A stretch of DNA of 56,845 bases from Pseudomonas citronellolis (GTDB taxonomy: Bacteria > Pseudomonadota > Gammaproteobacteria > Pseudomonadales > Pseudomonadaceae). Of this stretch, positions 40,305-47,134 are shown in pieces. The notes under the pieces are model-generated. The model saw only the letters and a list, made by a program, of their open reading frames with translations, did no database searches and was not told where the DNA came from. The position numbers were made by a program, and so were the translations under genes. Positions within the stretch are counted from its first letter, which is position 1, and each line of letters begins with the position of its first letter. Location of the stretch: contig NZ_JARJLT010000020.1 in NCBI RefSeq assembly GCF_029335315.1, forward strand, positions 1 to 56,845, in the 5' to 3' direction.

Positions 40305-41156
40305 TCAGCCCAGCTCCGGCAGCAGGTAGCCCTCCCACAGCGATTCGGCGAACTGCGGCCGGAAGAAGCCGAAGTGGCCGATGCGCTTCACCCCCAGCTG
40401 CTCCGGGGCGATCCGCCGGCTGACCTTGGGCGCGCTCTGGTAGAAGCCCAGCAGCGCCTCGGTGCTGCGCTGGGACATCATCTCGTCATCGGTGAACGAC
40501 AGCGAAACGATGGGCGTGTGCACCGCCGAGTAGCGGATGCGCATCTGCTCGCCTTCGCCCAGTGCGTACTGCGGGTGCAGGCACCAGCGCCGCCACTGTT
40601 CGATCACCCCGCGCGGCAGGTCGCCGACGATGCCCAGGCGGCGCCCGGGGAAGTAGCCCGCCAGCGGCGTCACCACCGGCGCGATGAGGTGCCAGAGCAG
40701 CCAGGCGCGGCCGCGCAGGCCGGCGCTGTTGTCGCGCCAGTAGCCGCTGCCGCTGGCGATGCTGAAGGCGCGGGTGATGCGCGCGCGGCCGGCGACGAAG
40801 GGCAGGATCTGCCCACCCAGGCTATGGCCGATCCAGTACAGCGGCTTGTCGCCGCAGGCTTCGGCGACGGCGGCGAGCATGGCGCTGCAGTCGTGGCGGC
40901 CCCAGTCGACCACGTTGGCTTTGACCTCGCGCAGCGGGCCGCTGCGCGACTGGCCCATGCCCTGGTAGTCGAAGGTGACGACCAGGTAGCCGCGCTCGGC
41001 CAGCCAGTTGGCGAAGGCGCTGTAGAAACGTTGCTCGACGCCCATGGCCGGCACGATCAGCGCCGCGCCGCGTGTCTCGCCCGGCGGCTGGTACCAGTGG
41101 CTGGCCAGGCGCTGGCCCTGGCCGTTGTCGATTTCGCGCGCTTGCGGTGTGAGCAT
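40305..41156 (-). CDS. Alpha/beta hydrolase family protein
   Basis: A 283-residue alpha/beta hydrolase. The nucleophile elbow is GHSLGG (Ser112); the likely acid is Asp223 or Asp224 in SFTDDEM, and the base is His261 in IGHFGFF. FDYQGMGQSR and VPAMGVEQRFY are typical loops of the group once called YbaC/PldB-like esterases. It has a GGAG site and lies 33 bp after the hotdog protein gene, in one TetR-flanked operon. Joint action on an acyl-CoA or ester is suggested by the pairing, but the substrate is unknown. Confidence 0.86.
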   Translation of the reverse strand: MLTPQAREIDNGQGQRLASHWYQPPGETRGAALIVPAMGVEQRFYSAFANWLAERGYLVVTFDYQGMGQSRSGPLREVKANVVDWGRHDCSAMLAAVAEACGDKPLYWIGHSLGGQILPFVAGRARITRAFSIASGSGYWRDNSAGLRGRAWLLWHLIAPVVTPLAGYFPGRRLGIVGDLPRGVIEQWRRWCLHPQYALGEGEQMRIRYSAVHTPIVSLSFTDDEMMSQRSTEALLGFYQSAPKVSRRIAPEQLGVKRIGHFGFFRPQFAESLWEGYLLPELG

Positions 41157-41189
41157 GGCGGTTCGCTCCGAGGTCCGTTCGGTGGAGGG

Positions 41190-41627
41190 TCAGCCCTGGC
41201 TGACGTACATGGTGATCTCGGCGCGGAACACCGGCTTGTCGCCGACGTAGGCCAGCACCGGCACCTTGAGGTCGCCGGTGGCGTCCCAGTCGACCGCGCT
41301 GCCGTCGGCCACCGCGCGCACGTCGCCGTCGGCCTTGGCCAGGTATTCCACGCTCATGCCGCGGGGAATCCAGCGGCGCCCGGCGGGGATGGATACGTCG
41401 GTCATGGTCCCGGCGGCCAGTTCGGCGGCATTGCACAGCGCAATGGCGTGCACGGTGCCTATATGATTGAGCACCTCGCGGCGCTTGGCGAAGGTCACCT
41501 CGGCGTAGCCCGGACGCAGCTCGACGAAGCTCGGCGCGATGCTGGCGAAATAGGGGGCGACCTGGCCGATCATAGCGCTGAACTGCGCGGGGCCGGCCTG
41601 GCGGTACATCTGCATCATCTGACTCAT
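41190..41627 (-). CDS. Hotdog-fold DUF4442 thioesterase-like protein
   Basis: A 145-residue hotdog-fold protein. The central motif RREVLNHIGTVHAIALCNAAELAAGTM matches DUF4442, whose members resemble acyl-CoA thioesterases of the PaaI group. It begins MSQMMQMYRQAGPAQF, with a GGAG site. The -10 box TATACT (41677 down to 41672) and the 13-bp-periodic operator just upstream show that the divergent TetR protein probably represses it. It is followed by the hydrolase gene. Confidence 0.86.
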   Translation of the reverse strand: MSQMMQMYRQAGPAQFSAMIGQVAPYFASIAPSFVELRPGYAEVTFAKRREVLNHIGTVHAIALCNAAELAAGTMTDVSIPAGRRWIPRGMSVEYLAKADGDVRAVADGSAVDWDATGDLKVPVLAYVGDKPVFRAEITMYVSQG

Positions 41628-41681
41628 GACGACTCCGTGGATTCGGATTGAAGGAGGATGCGCGCCAGGGCAGTATACGAA

Positions 41682-41715
41682 GACTAGAAATTAATTCTAG
41701 AAAAATATTCTAGAA
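41682..41715. promoter_or_regulatory. Three-site operator between tetR and the hotdog operon
   Basis: Two perfect TTCTAGAA palindromes (41695-41702 and 41708-41715) and a degenerate one (GACTAGAA, 41682-41689) are spaced exactly 13 bp apart in an AT-rich stretch. The array lies immediately upstream of the TATACT -10 box of the hotdog gene and overlaps a possible -10 (tattct) for tetR. This is the arrangement expected for an autoregulating TetR repressor controlling both directions. Confidence 0.75.
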
Positions 41716-41776
41716 GCGCTCCGCGCACCTTCAAGATGCGCTCCGCACACATTCCAGATGCGCTCTGCGCAAGGAA
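41716..41776. repeat. 22-bp tandem direct repeat in the tetR leader
   Basis: Units at 41716-41737 (gcgctccgcgcaccttcaag...), 41738-41759 and a partial third from 41760 (gcgctctgcgcaagg) differ by only a few bases. The third carries the tetR ribosome-binding site AAGGA. The 22-bp period is close to two helical turns, so repeats present the same face of DNA. Confidence 0.75.
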
Positions 41777-41780
41777 CCCC

Positions 41781-42359
41781 ATGGCACGAGCTTCCCGCAA
41801 AGACGACATCCTCCAGGCCGCGCTGGCCTGCTTCAGCGAGTCCGGGGTGGACGCCACCACCATCGAGATGATCCGCGACCGTTCGGGGGCCAGCATCGGC
41901 AGCCTCTACCACCACTTCGGCAACCGCGAGCGGATCATCGGCGCGCTCTACCTGGAGGGCCTCGGCCAGTACGCGGCGCTGCTCGACGCCGGGCTGGAGG
42001 AGGGGATGAGTGCCGAGGCCACGGTGAAGCTGTTCGTCACCAGCTACATCGACTGGGTGGCTGCGCACCCTGACTGGGCGCGCTTCATCCTGCACAACCG
42101 GGGCCGGGTCGAGGCGGGGGAGATGGGCGATCAGCTGCGCGAGGCCAACCGCCAGCAGGGCCGGCGCATCGCCGCGCTGCTCGCGGTGCATCGCGAGGCT
42201 GGGGCGTTCCGCCAGTTGCCGGTGGAGCTGTTCAATTCGGTGGTGATCGGGCCGACCCACGACTACGTGCGCAACTGGCTGGCCGGGCGCACGCGGGTGG
42301 AGCTGGTGGATTGCCGCGACCTGCTGGCGCAGGTGGCCTGGGAGAGCGTGAGGGCGTAG
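41781..42359 (+). CDS. TetR/AcrR family transcriptional regulator
   Basis: A 192-residue repressor-type regulator. The N-terminal helix-turn-helix is typical (ILQAALACFSESGVDATTIEMIRDRSGASIGSLYHHFGNRERI, about 10-53). The ligand-binding domain has no recognisable signature. It is divergent from the hotdog/hydrolase operon, with the operator between, so control of that operon and itself is likely; an acyl-CoA or fatty acid ligand is a guess. The ATG at 41781 follows AAGGA; an upstream in-frame ATG at 41736 lies inside the tandem repeat and is less likely. The stop codon lies inside a REP element. Confidence 0.9.
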   Translation: MARASRKDDILQAALACFSESGVDATTIEMIRDRSGASIGSLYHHFGNRERIIGALYLEGLGQYAALLDAGLEEGMSAEATVKLFVTSYIDWVAAHPDWARFILHNRGRVEAGEMGDQLREANRQQGRRIAALLAVHREAGAFRQLPVELFNSVVIGPTHDYVRNWLAGRTRVELVDCRDLLAQVAWESVRA

Positions 42360-42402
42360 GAGCCGGCCATGCCCGCGATTCGCGCGCATGGCGCGCTCCT
42401 AC
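42356..42402. repeat. REP element, second family (copy b)
   Basis: A 47-bp element, gtaggagccggccatgcccg...atggcgcgctcctac, nearly identical to 25540-25585. Its first bases include the TAG stop codon of the tetR gene, so the element abuts or supplies the end of that gene. Confidence 0.85.
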
Positions 42403-42430
42403 GGTCACGGGCGGCTTCGGCCGCGCCAAC

Positions 42431-42459
42431 GAAAAAGCCCCGCCGAGGCGGGGCTTTTC
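42431..42459. terminator. Bidirectional Rho-independent terminator
   Basis: Stem aaaagccccgc / gcggggctttt with a short cgag-type loop and A/T runs on both sides. It separates tetR (plus) from the cysI-DUF934 operon (minus), ending about 18 bp from the latter's stop codon. Confidence 0.9.
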
Positions 42460-42477
42460 GTATCGCCGAAGCGGCCG

Positions 42478-42981
42478 TCAGGCCTGCTGGCGGCGGCGGA
42501 ACAGCGGTTGCGGCTGGGTCACCGAGGTCTGGTAGACCTCGCTGAAGTCGTCCAGCCCGGCCAGCGCGGCCTGCGGGTCGCGGTCGGCGCGGATGGCGTA
42601 GGCGTCGAAGCCGCAGCTCTGCATGAAGAACAGCTGGTCGCGCAGCACGTCGCCGATGGCGCGGACTTCGCCCTTGTAGCCGAAGCGTTCACGCAGCAGG
42701 CGCGCGGTGCTGAAACCACGGCCGTCGGTGAAGGCCGGGAAGTTCACGGCGATCACCTGGAAGCTGGCCAGGTCGTCGGCGATGGCTTCCGGGCCCTCGT
42801 CGGCGTCCAGCCACACGCCCAGGCCGCCGTCGCGACCGCGCAGGGCCGGGCCGTGTTCCAGCCACAGCGCCAGCGGGATGATCACGTCGTCGCTGTTCGG
42901 CACGCTTTCCAGGGTGGCGTCCTTGGGCAGCAGGTGCCAGCGGTCGTCGACCACTTCGCGGTGCTTAATGATTCGCTGCAT
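42478..42981 (-). CDS. DUF934 protein, sulfite-reductase-associated
   Basis: A 167-residue DUF934 protein (MQRIIKHREVVDDRWHLL, LASFQVIAVNFPAFTDGRGFS, ERFGYKGEVRAIGDVLRDQLFFMQSCGFDAY). The family is almost always encoded next to ferredoxin-type sulfite reductase and is presumed to help in sulfite reduction. The start overlaps the end of cysI by 17 bp and has an AAGGAG site inside cysI, so translation is coupled. The biochemical role is not established. Confidence 0.9.
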   Translation of the reverse strand: MQRIIKHREVVDDRWHLLPKDATLESVPNSDDVIIPLALWLEHGPALRGRDGGLGVWLDADEGPEAIADDLASFQVIAVNFPAFTDGRGFSTARLLRERFGYKGEVRAIGDVLRDQLFFMQSCGFDAYAIRADRDPQAALAGLDDFSEVYQTSVTQPQPLFRRRQQA

Positions 42982-44623
42982 ATACGCGCTCCTTGAACGG
43001 GTCGATGCCGATGCGGCGGTAGGTGTCCAGGAAGCGCTCTTCCTCGGTGCGGTTCTCGACATAGACCTTGATCAGCTTCTCGATCACGTCGGCCATCTGC
43101 TCCTGGGCGAACGACGGGCCGAGGATCTGCGCGAGGCTGGCGTCACGGCTGGCGCTGCCGCCGAGGGAAACCTGGTAGAACTCCTCGCCCTTCTTGTCCA
43201 CCCCGAGGATGCCGATGTGGCCCACGTGGTGGTGGCCGCAGGCGTTCATGCAGCCGGAGATGTTGAGGTCCAGGTCGCCGATGTCGAACAGGTAGTCGAG
43301 GTCGTCGAAGCGGCGCTGGATGGCTTCGGCCACCGGGATCGACTTGGCGTTGGCCAGGGAGCAGAAGTCGCCGCCGGGGCAGCAGATGATGTCGGTCAGC
43401 AGGCCCACGTTGGGGGTGGCGAAGCCCTGCTCGCGCAGTTCGCCCCAGAGGGTGAACAGCTGCGCCTGCTCGACATCGGCGAGGATGACGTTCTGGTTAT
43501 GGCTGTTGCGCACTTCACCGAAGCTGTAGCGATCGGCCAGGTCGGCGATGGCGTCCAGCTGCTTGTCGGTGACGTCGCCCGGCGCCACGCCGGTGGGCTT
43601 GAGCGACAGGGTCACGGCGACGTAGCCGGGCTTCTTGTGGGCGAAGGTGTTGCGCTGGCGCCAGCGAGCGAAGCCGGGGTTCTCGGCGTCGAGCCGGGCG
43701 AGGGCGGCATCCTGGTCTTCCAGGGCGCGGTAGGCCGGGTCGACGAAATGCGCGGCGATGCGCTGCACTTCGGCATCGGTCAGGGTGCTCGGACCGTCCT
43801 TCAGGTGGGCCCACTCGGCGTTCACCTTCTCGGCGAAGACTTCCGGGGTCAGCGCCTTGACCAGGATCTTGATGCGCGCCTTGTACTTGTTGTCGCGACG
43901 GCCGTAGCGGTTGTACACGCGCAGGATGGCGTCGAGGTACGACAGCAGGTGCTGCCACGGCAGGAATTCATTGATGAAGCTGCCGACGATCGGGGTACGG
44001 CCCAGGCCGCCGCCGACCGAGACGCGGAAGCCCAGCTCGCCGGCGTCGTTGCTCACCGCTTCCAGGCCGATGTCGTGCACCTCGATGGCGGCGCGGTCGC
44101 TCACGGCGCCGTTGACGGCGATCTTGAACTTGCGCGGCAGGTGGGCGAACTCGGGGTGGAAGGTCGACCACTGGCGGATGACCTCGCACCACGGGCGCGG
44201 GTCCACCAGCTCGTCGCGGGCGACGCCGGCGAACTGGTCGGTGGTGGTGTTGCGGATGCAGTTGCCGCTGGTCTGGATCGCGTGCATCTGCACGGTGGCC
44301 AGTTCGGCGAGGATTTCCGGCACGTCTTCCAGTTCCGGCCAGTTGTACTGGACGTTCTGGCGGGTGCTGATGTGCGCGTAGCCCTTGTCGTAGTCGCGGG
44401 CGATCTGCGCCAGCTTGCGCACCTGCTTGGCGGAGAGCAGGCCGTAGGGCACGGCGACGCGCAGCATGGGCGCGTAACGCTGGATGTACAGGCCGTTCTG
44501 CAGACGCAGCGGGCGGAATTCCTCGCCGGTCAGTTCGCCCGCCAGGTAGCGGCGGGTCTGATCGCGGAACTGCTCGACGCGATCCTCTACGATCCTTTGA
44601 TCGTATTCGTCATATACGTACAT
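42965..44623 (-). CDS. cysI: Assimilatory sulfite reductase hemoprotein
   Basis: A 552-residue enzyme that reduces sulfite to sulfide with siroheme and a [4Fe-4S] cluster. The cofactor cysteines are visible in CCPGGDFCSLANAKS (about 412-424) and SGCMNACGHHH (about 453-462). Two ferredoxin-like sulfite/nitrite reductase repeats span the chain (YAHISTRQNVQYNW; FGEVRNSHNQNVILAD). The start at 44623 (MYVYDEYDQR) has an AGGA site; the open frame extends 24 codons upstream. It is co-transcribed with the DUF934 gene. About 195 bp upstream (44624-44818) hold an AT-rich promoter region where CysB control would be expected, though I cannot identify a site. Confidence 0.93.
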   Translation of the reverse strand: MYVYDEYDQRIVEDRVEQFRDQTRRYLAGELTGEEFRPLRLQNGLYIQRYAPMLRVAVPYGLLSAKQVRKLAQIARDYDKGYAHISTRQNVQYNWPELEDVPEILAELATVQMHAIQTSGNCIRNTTTDQFAGVARDELVDPRPWCEVIRQWSTFHPEFAHLPRKFKIAVNGAVSDRAAIEVHDIGLEAVSNDAGELGFRVSVGGGLGRTPIVGSFINEFLPWQHLLSYLDAILRVYNRYGRRDNKYKARIKILVKALTPEVFAEKVNAEWAHLKDGPSTLTDAEVQRIAAHFVDPAYRALEDQDAALARLDAENPGFARWRQRNTFAHKKPGYVAVTLSLKPTGVAPGDVTDKQLDAIADLADRYSFGEVRNSHNQNVILADVEQAQLFTLWGELREQGFATPNVGLLTDIICCPGGDFCSLANAKSIPVAEAIQRRFDDLDYLFDIGDLDLNISGCMNACGHHHVGHIGILGVDKKGEEFYQVSLGGSASRDASLAQILGPSFAQEQMADVIEKLIKVYVENRTEEERFLDTYRRIGIDPFKERVYAANH

Positions 44624-44818
44624 GAAAAATCCTGCTGTCAGGCTATAGCGCTCGGGCGTACTGCGCTTCCGGGCGCGCACGGCAACGCGCTCCACGCGGA
44701 GTGCCGCGCACGATACCAGTTAGGGAATATGCGTAAAAGTGAAGTTTGAGTATATGGCGAGAACTTTCCGATATAAGCGCGGCCCGCCGTGCGAACCGCG
44801 CGTGTCGCCGCCGGGTCC

Positions 44819-44959
44819 AGAGCCTGTTTACGATCTCGCGAGCTAGAGCAGAACAAGGAAAAAACAGGCGAGGGAGCGGAGTTTAGTCCGCTAAATGAGC
44901 ATCACTCGCCTGTTTTTAACGCAGTTATGCCGACGCACAGCAGATCGTAGACAGGTTCT
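44819..44959. mobile_element. MITE-like element with terminal and internal inverted repeats
   Basis: A 141-bp element without coding capacity. Ends agagcctgtttacgatct (44819-44836) and its imperfect reverse complement (44942-44959) match at 16 of 18 positions. Inside, aaaaacaggcgag (44860-44872) and ctcgcctgttttt (44905-44917) form a perfect 13-bp stem with T runs on both strands, enclosing a smaller agcgga / tccgct hairpin. No clear target duplication is seen. It ends exactly at the thioesterase stop codon and may serve as its terminator. Confidence 0.7.
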
Positions 44960-45453
44960 CAGCCTTCGCGGCCGTGGGCCTGGGCTCCCAGCTGGGCGGT
45001 GTCGACGCGGACGAAAATCGAGTCGCCGATGGCGGTCAGCACGTCGCCGGCGTACACCTCGCAGATGATCCGGCTCTTGCGCCCCAGCTCGCCTTCCACG
45101 TGGGCCTTGAGGACCAGCGGTACACCCATCGGGGTCGGCTTGATGAACTTGATCCCGAGCTGGCCGGTGACGCAGTCCAGGCGCGGCAGGCTGCCCGGCT
45201 CGCGGCCTTCGGCGCGGTAGTGGTAGGCCATCGCCGTCCAGTTCGAGTGGCAGTCCACCAGCATGGCGATCAGGCCACCGTAGACCAGTTCCGGCCAGCC
45301 GGTGTACTTGGCCTCGGGCAGGTGCTCGGCCATCACGTGGACGCCGTCCTCGTGCCAGCGGCTCTTGATGTGCAGGCCGTGGGGGTTGCTGCCGCCGCAG
45401 CCGTAGCAGATGCCTTCGGGGGCGGCGCGATCTTGCAGGGAAAGGGTGTGCAT
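44959..45453 (-). CDS. PaaI-family hotdog thioesterase
   Basis: A 164-residue hotdog-fold thioesterase-like protein. The N terminus has a CYGCGGSNPHGLHIKSRW motif, typical of a subgroup that carries Cys-x-x-Cys before the fold. The hotdog helix region is YTGWPELVYGGLIAMLVDCHSNWTAMA. I placed the start at 45453 (AAGG site); the open frame is much longer upstream, but that part overlaps the small membrane-peptide gene and is not conserved in style. Its stop lies at the edge of the MITE-like element. Substrate unknown. Confidence 0.85.
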   Translation of the reverse strand: MHTLSLQDRAAPEGICYGCGGSNPHGLHIKSRWHEDGVHVMAEHLPEAKYTGWPELVYGGLIAMLVDCHSNWTAMAYHYRAEGREPGSLPRLDCVTGQLGIKFIKPTPMGVPLVLKAHVEGELGRKSRIICEVYAGDVLTAIGDSIFVRVDTAQLGAQAHGREG

Positions 45454-45600
45454 GGTGCTGCCTTGTTCTGGTGTGCGGGGAGGCCCGCCCAGCCTATCCG
45501 CTTTCACCGTCGCCATGAAGGGTGCGCGCCTTGTCGCTGCGGCCGCTCTGGTCTTAACTGCTGGTGGGTCTACCGAAAACAGCAATAAGAAGGGGGAGCC

Positions 45601-45714
45601 ATGAGCGAAGAGTCCCGCAACGAGAACCGTGACAGCGTGATCGACGCCCGCGCGGCGCTGATTCTGATCCTTCTGGTGGTGGCCACGGCGGTGTTCTGGG
45701 TCAGCCATCAGTGA
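45601..45714 (+). CDS. 37-residue single-pass membrane peptide
   Basis: A small open frame, MSEESRNENRDSVIDARAAL followed by a hydrophobic helix (LILILLVVATAVFWVSHQ). A near-perfect AAGGGGGAG site lies 4-5 nt before the ATG, strong support for translation. The charged N terminus and single C-terminal helix predict an N-in membrane peptide. It lies between the divergent thioesterase gene and the binding-protein gene. A GC hairpin (cgccc / gggcg, about 45724-45738) follows. No function can be assigned. Confidence 0.7.
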   Translation: MSEESRNENRDSVIDARAALILILLVVATAVFWVSHQ

Positions 45715-45802
45715 ATCCCGTTCCGCCCGTCTGGGGCGGGGCGACCGCAATGAAGGCAAATGGCTATACTTCGCCGGCTTTTCGCTGGCGGGGTGTGGTT
45801 TC

Positions 45803-46882
45803 GTGAGTTTTTCGTGCAAGTCCTGGGTACTGGTCGTCGGTCTGCTGCTGTCGTTCGCCAGCCAGGCGGCGTCGGTGGTGTTCCTCAATCCGGGACGGGC
45901 CGACGAGCCCTACTGGGTCAGCTATGCGCAATTCATGCAGGCCGCCGCCGACGACCTGGGCATGCCGCTGCGCGTGCTCTACGCCGAGCGCGATCCACAG
46001 CGCTCGCTGCAGCAGGCTCGCGAGCTGCTGCACAGCGGCCAGCTACCGGACTTCCTGGTGTTCACCAACGAGGGCTACATCGGCCCGGAACTGCTGCGCC
46101 TGTACGCCAACACCGGGGTGCGCCTGTTCGCCGTGAACAACGGCCTGACCGCCGGCCAGCAGCGCATCACCGGGGGGAGCCGCGAACGCTACCGCAACTG
46201 GATCGGCACCCTGGTGGCGAATGAGGAGCAGGCCGGCTTCGCCATGTCCCACGACCTGATGCAGGCTGGCAAGGACGCCGGGCGCGACCTGGAGCTGCTG
46301 GCCTTCTCCGGGCTCGCCCAGGCGCCCGTGGCGGAGCAGCGCGAGGAGGGCATGCGCCAGGCCCTGGCCGACTTCCCGCGCGCGCGGTTGCTGCAGGTGG
46401 TGTACGGCGGCTGGAGCCGCGAGCGCGCCTACGAACAGGCGCGCCAGCTGCTGCGCCGCTATCCGCAGGTGACCCTGGTCTGGTCGGCCAACGACGAGAT
46501 GGCCTTCGGCGCCATGCAGGCGGCGCGTGAGCTGGGCCGGGTGCCGGGGCGCGACATCCTGTTCAGCGGCCTGAACAATTCCCCGGAGCTGCTCTCGGCG
46601 GTGGCCGATGGCAGCATCAGCGTGGCCATGAGCGGGCACTTCACGGTCGGCGGCTGGGCGATGGTGATGCTCTACGACTACGCCGCCGGCGTCGATTTCG
46701 CCGCCCACGGCGGCAAGGACCGCGAGCTGCCGCTGTTCGTGCGCCTGGACCGCCAGCGCGCCGAGCGTCTGCGCGAGCACCTGGCGCGCCCCGGCTACGG
46801 CCTGGACTTCCGCGATTTCAGCCTGGCCCTGCATCCACGGCAGAAGACCTACCGCTTCTCGCTGCAGCCGCTGCTGGACTAG
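45803..46882 (+). CDS. Orphan periplasmic sugar-type binding protein (type I PBP)
   Basis: A 359-residue exported protein with a signal peptide (cleavage near SQA, residue 22) and a type I periplasmic-binding/LacI-like fold: VVFLNPGRADEPYWVSYAQFMQAAADDLG, the hinge segment WSANDEMAFGAMQAARELGRVPGRDILFSGLNNSPELL. It resembles sugar-binding ABC components and periplasmic sensor proteins, but no permease or ATPase gene is nearby, so it may serve a sensor or a distant transporter. The start is a GTG at 45803; tatact at 45762-45767 could be its -10 box. Its stop overlaps that of the convergent DUF2970 gene. Confidence 0.78.
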   Translation: MSFSCKSWVLVVGLLLSFASQAASVVFLNPGRADEPYWVSYAQFMQAAADDLGMPLRVLYAERDPQRSLQQARELLHSGQLPDFLVFTNEGYIGPELLRLYANTGVRLFAVNNGLTAGQQRITGGSRERYRNWIGTLVANEEQAGFAMSHDLMQAGKDAGRDLELLAFSGLAQAPVAEQREEGMRQALADFPRARLLQVVYGGWSRERAYEQARQLLRRYPQVTLVWSANDEMAFGAMQAARELGRVPGRDILFSGLNNSPELLSAVADGSISVAMSGHFTVGGWAMVMLYDYAAGVDFAAHGGKDRELPLFVRLDRQRAERLREHLARPGYGLDFRDFSLALHPRQKTYRFSLQPLLD

Positions 46883-47097
46883 ACGCCGGCCAGGTGCAGG
46901 ATCAGGCGCACCAGGGCATAGAGCACGAGGACGAAGACCAGGGTGAAGGCGATGCCGAGGAAGATGAAGTGGCTGGGCTTGCCGTAGGTGAAGTCGCGCG
47001 CGCGGTTCTTCCCGCTCTGCACGCCGAAGGCCGCGGCCAGCACGCTTTGCAGCATCTGCCAGAAGCTCGGCGGGCGGTTCTGCGAATCGTCGTTCAT
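46879..47097 (-). CDS. DUF2970 small membrane protein
   Basis: A 72-residue protein of the DUF2970 family: PSFWQMLQSVLAAAFGVQSGKNRARDF, then one hydrophobic helix (about 45-68). The QSVLAAAFGVQ segment is the family signature. Function unknown. It shares a CTAG tetranucleotide with the convergent binding-protein gene, so both stop codons (TAG) lie on the same four bases. Confidence 0.85.
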   Translation of the reverse strand: MNDDSQNRPPSFWQMLQSVLAAAFGVQSGKNRARDFTYGKPSHFIFLGIAFTLVFVLVLYALVRLILHLAGV

Positions 47098-47134
47098 GGA
47101 AGCCTCCTGGGGTTCCCGGCAAGCATAGCCCGGG

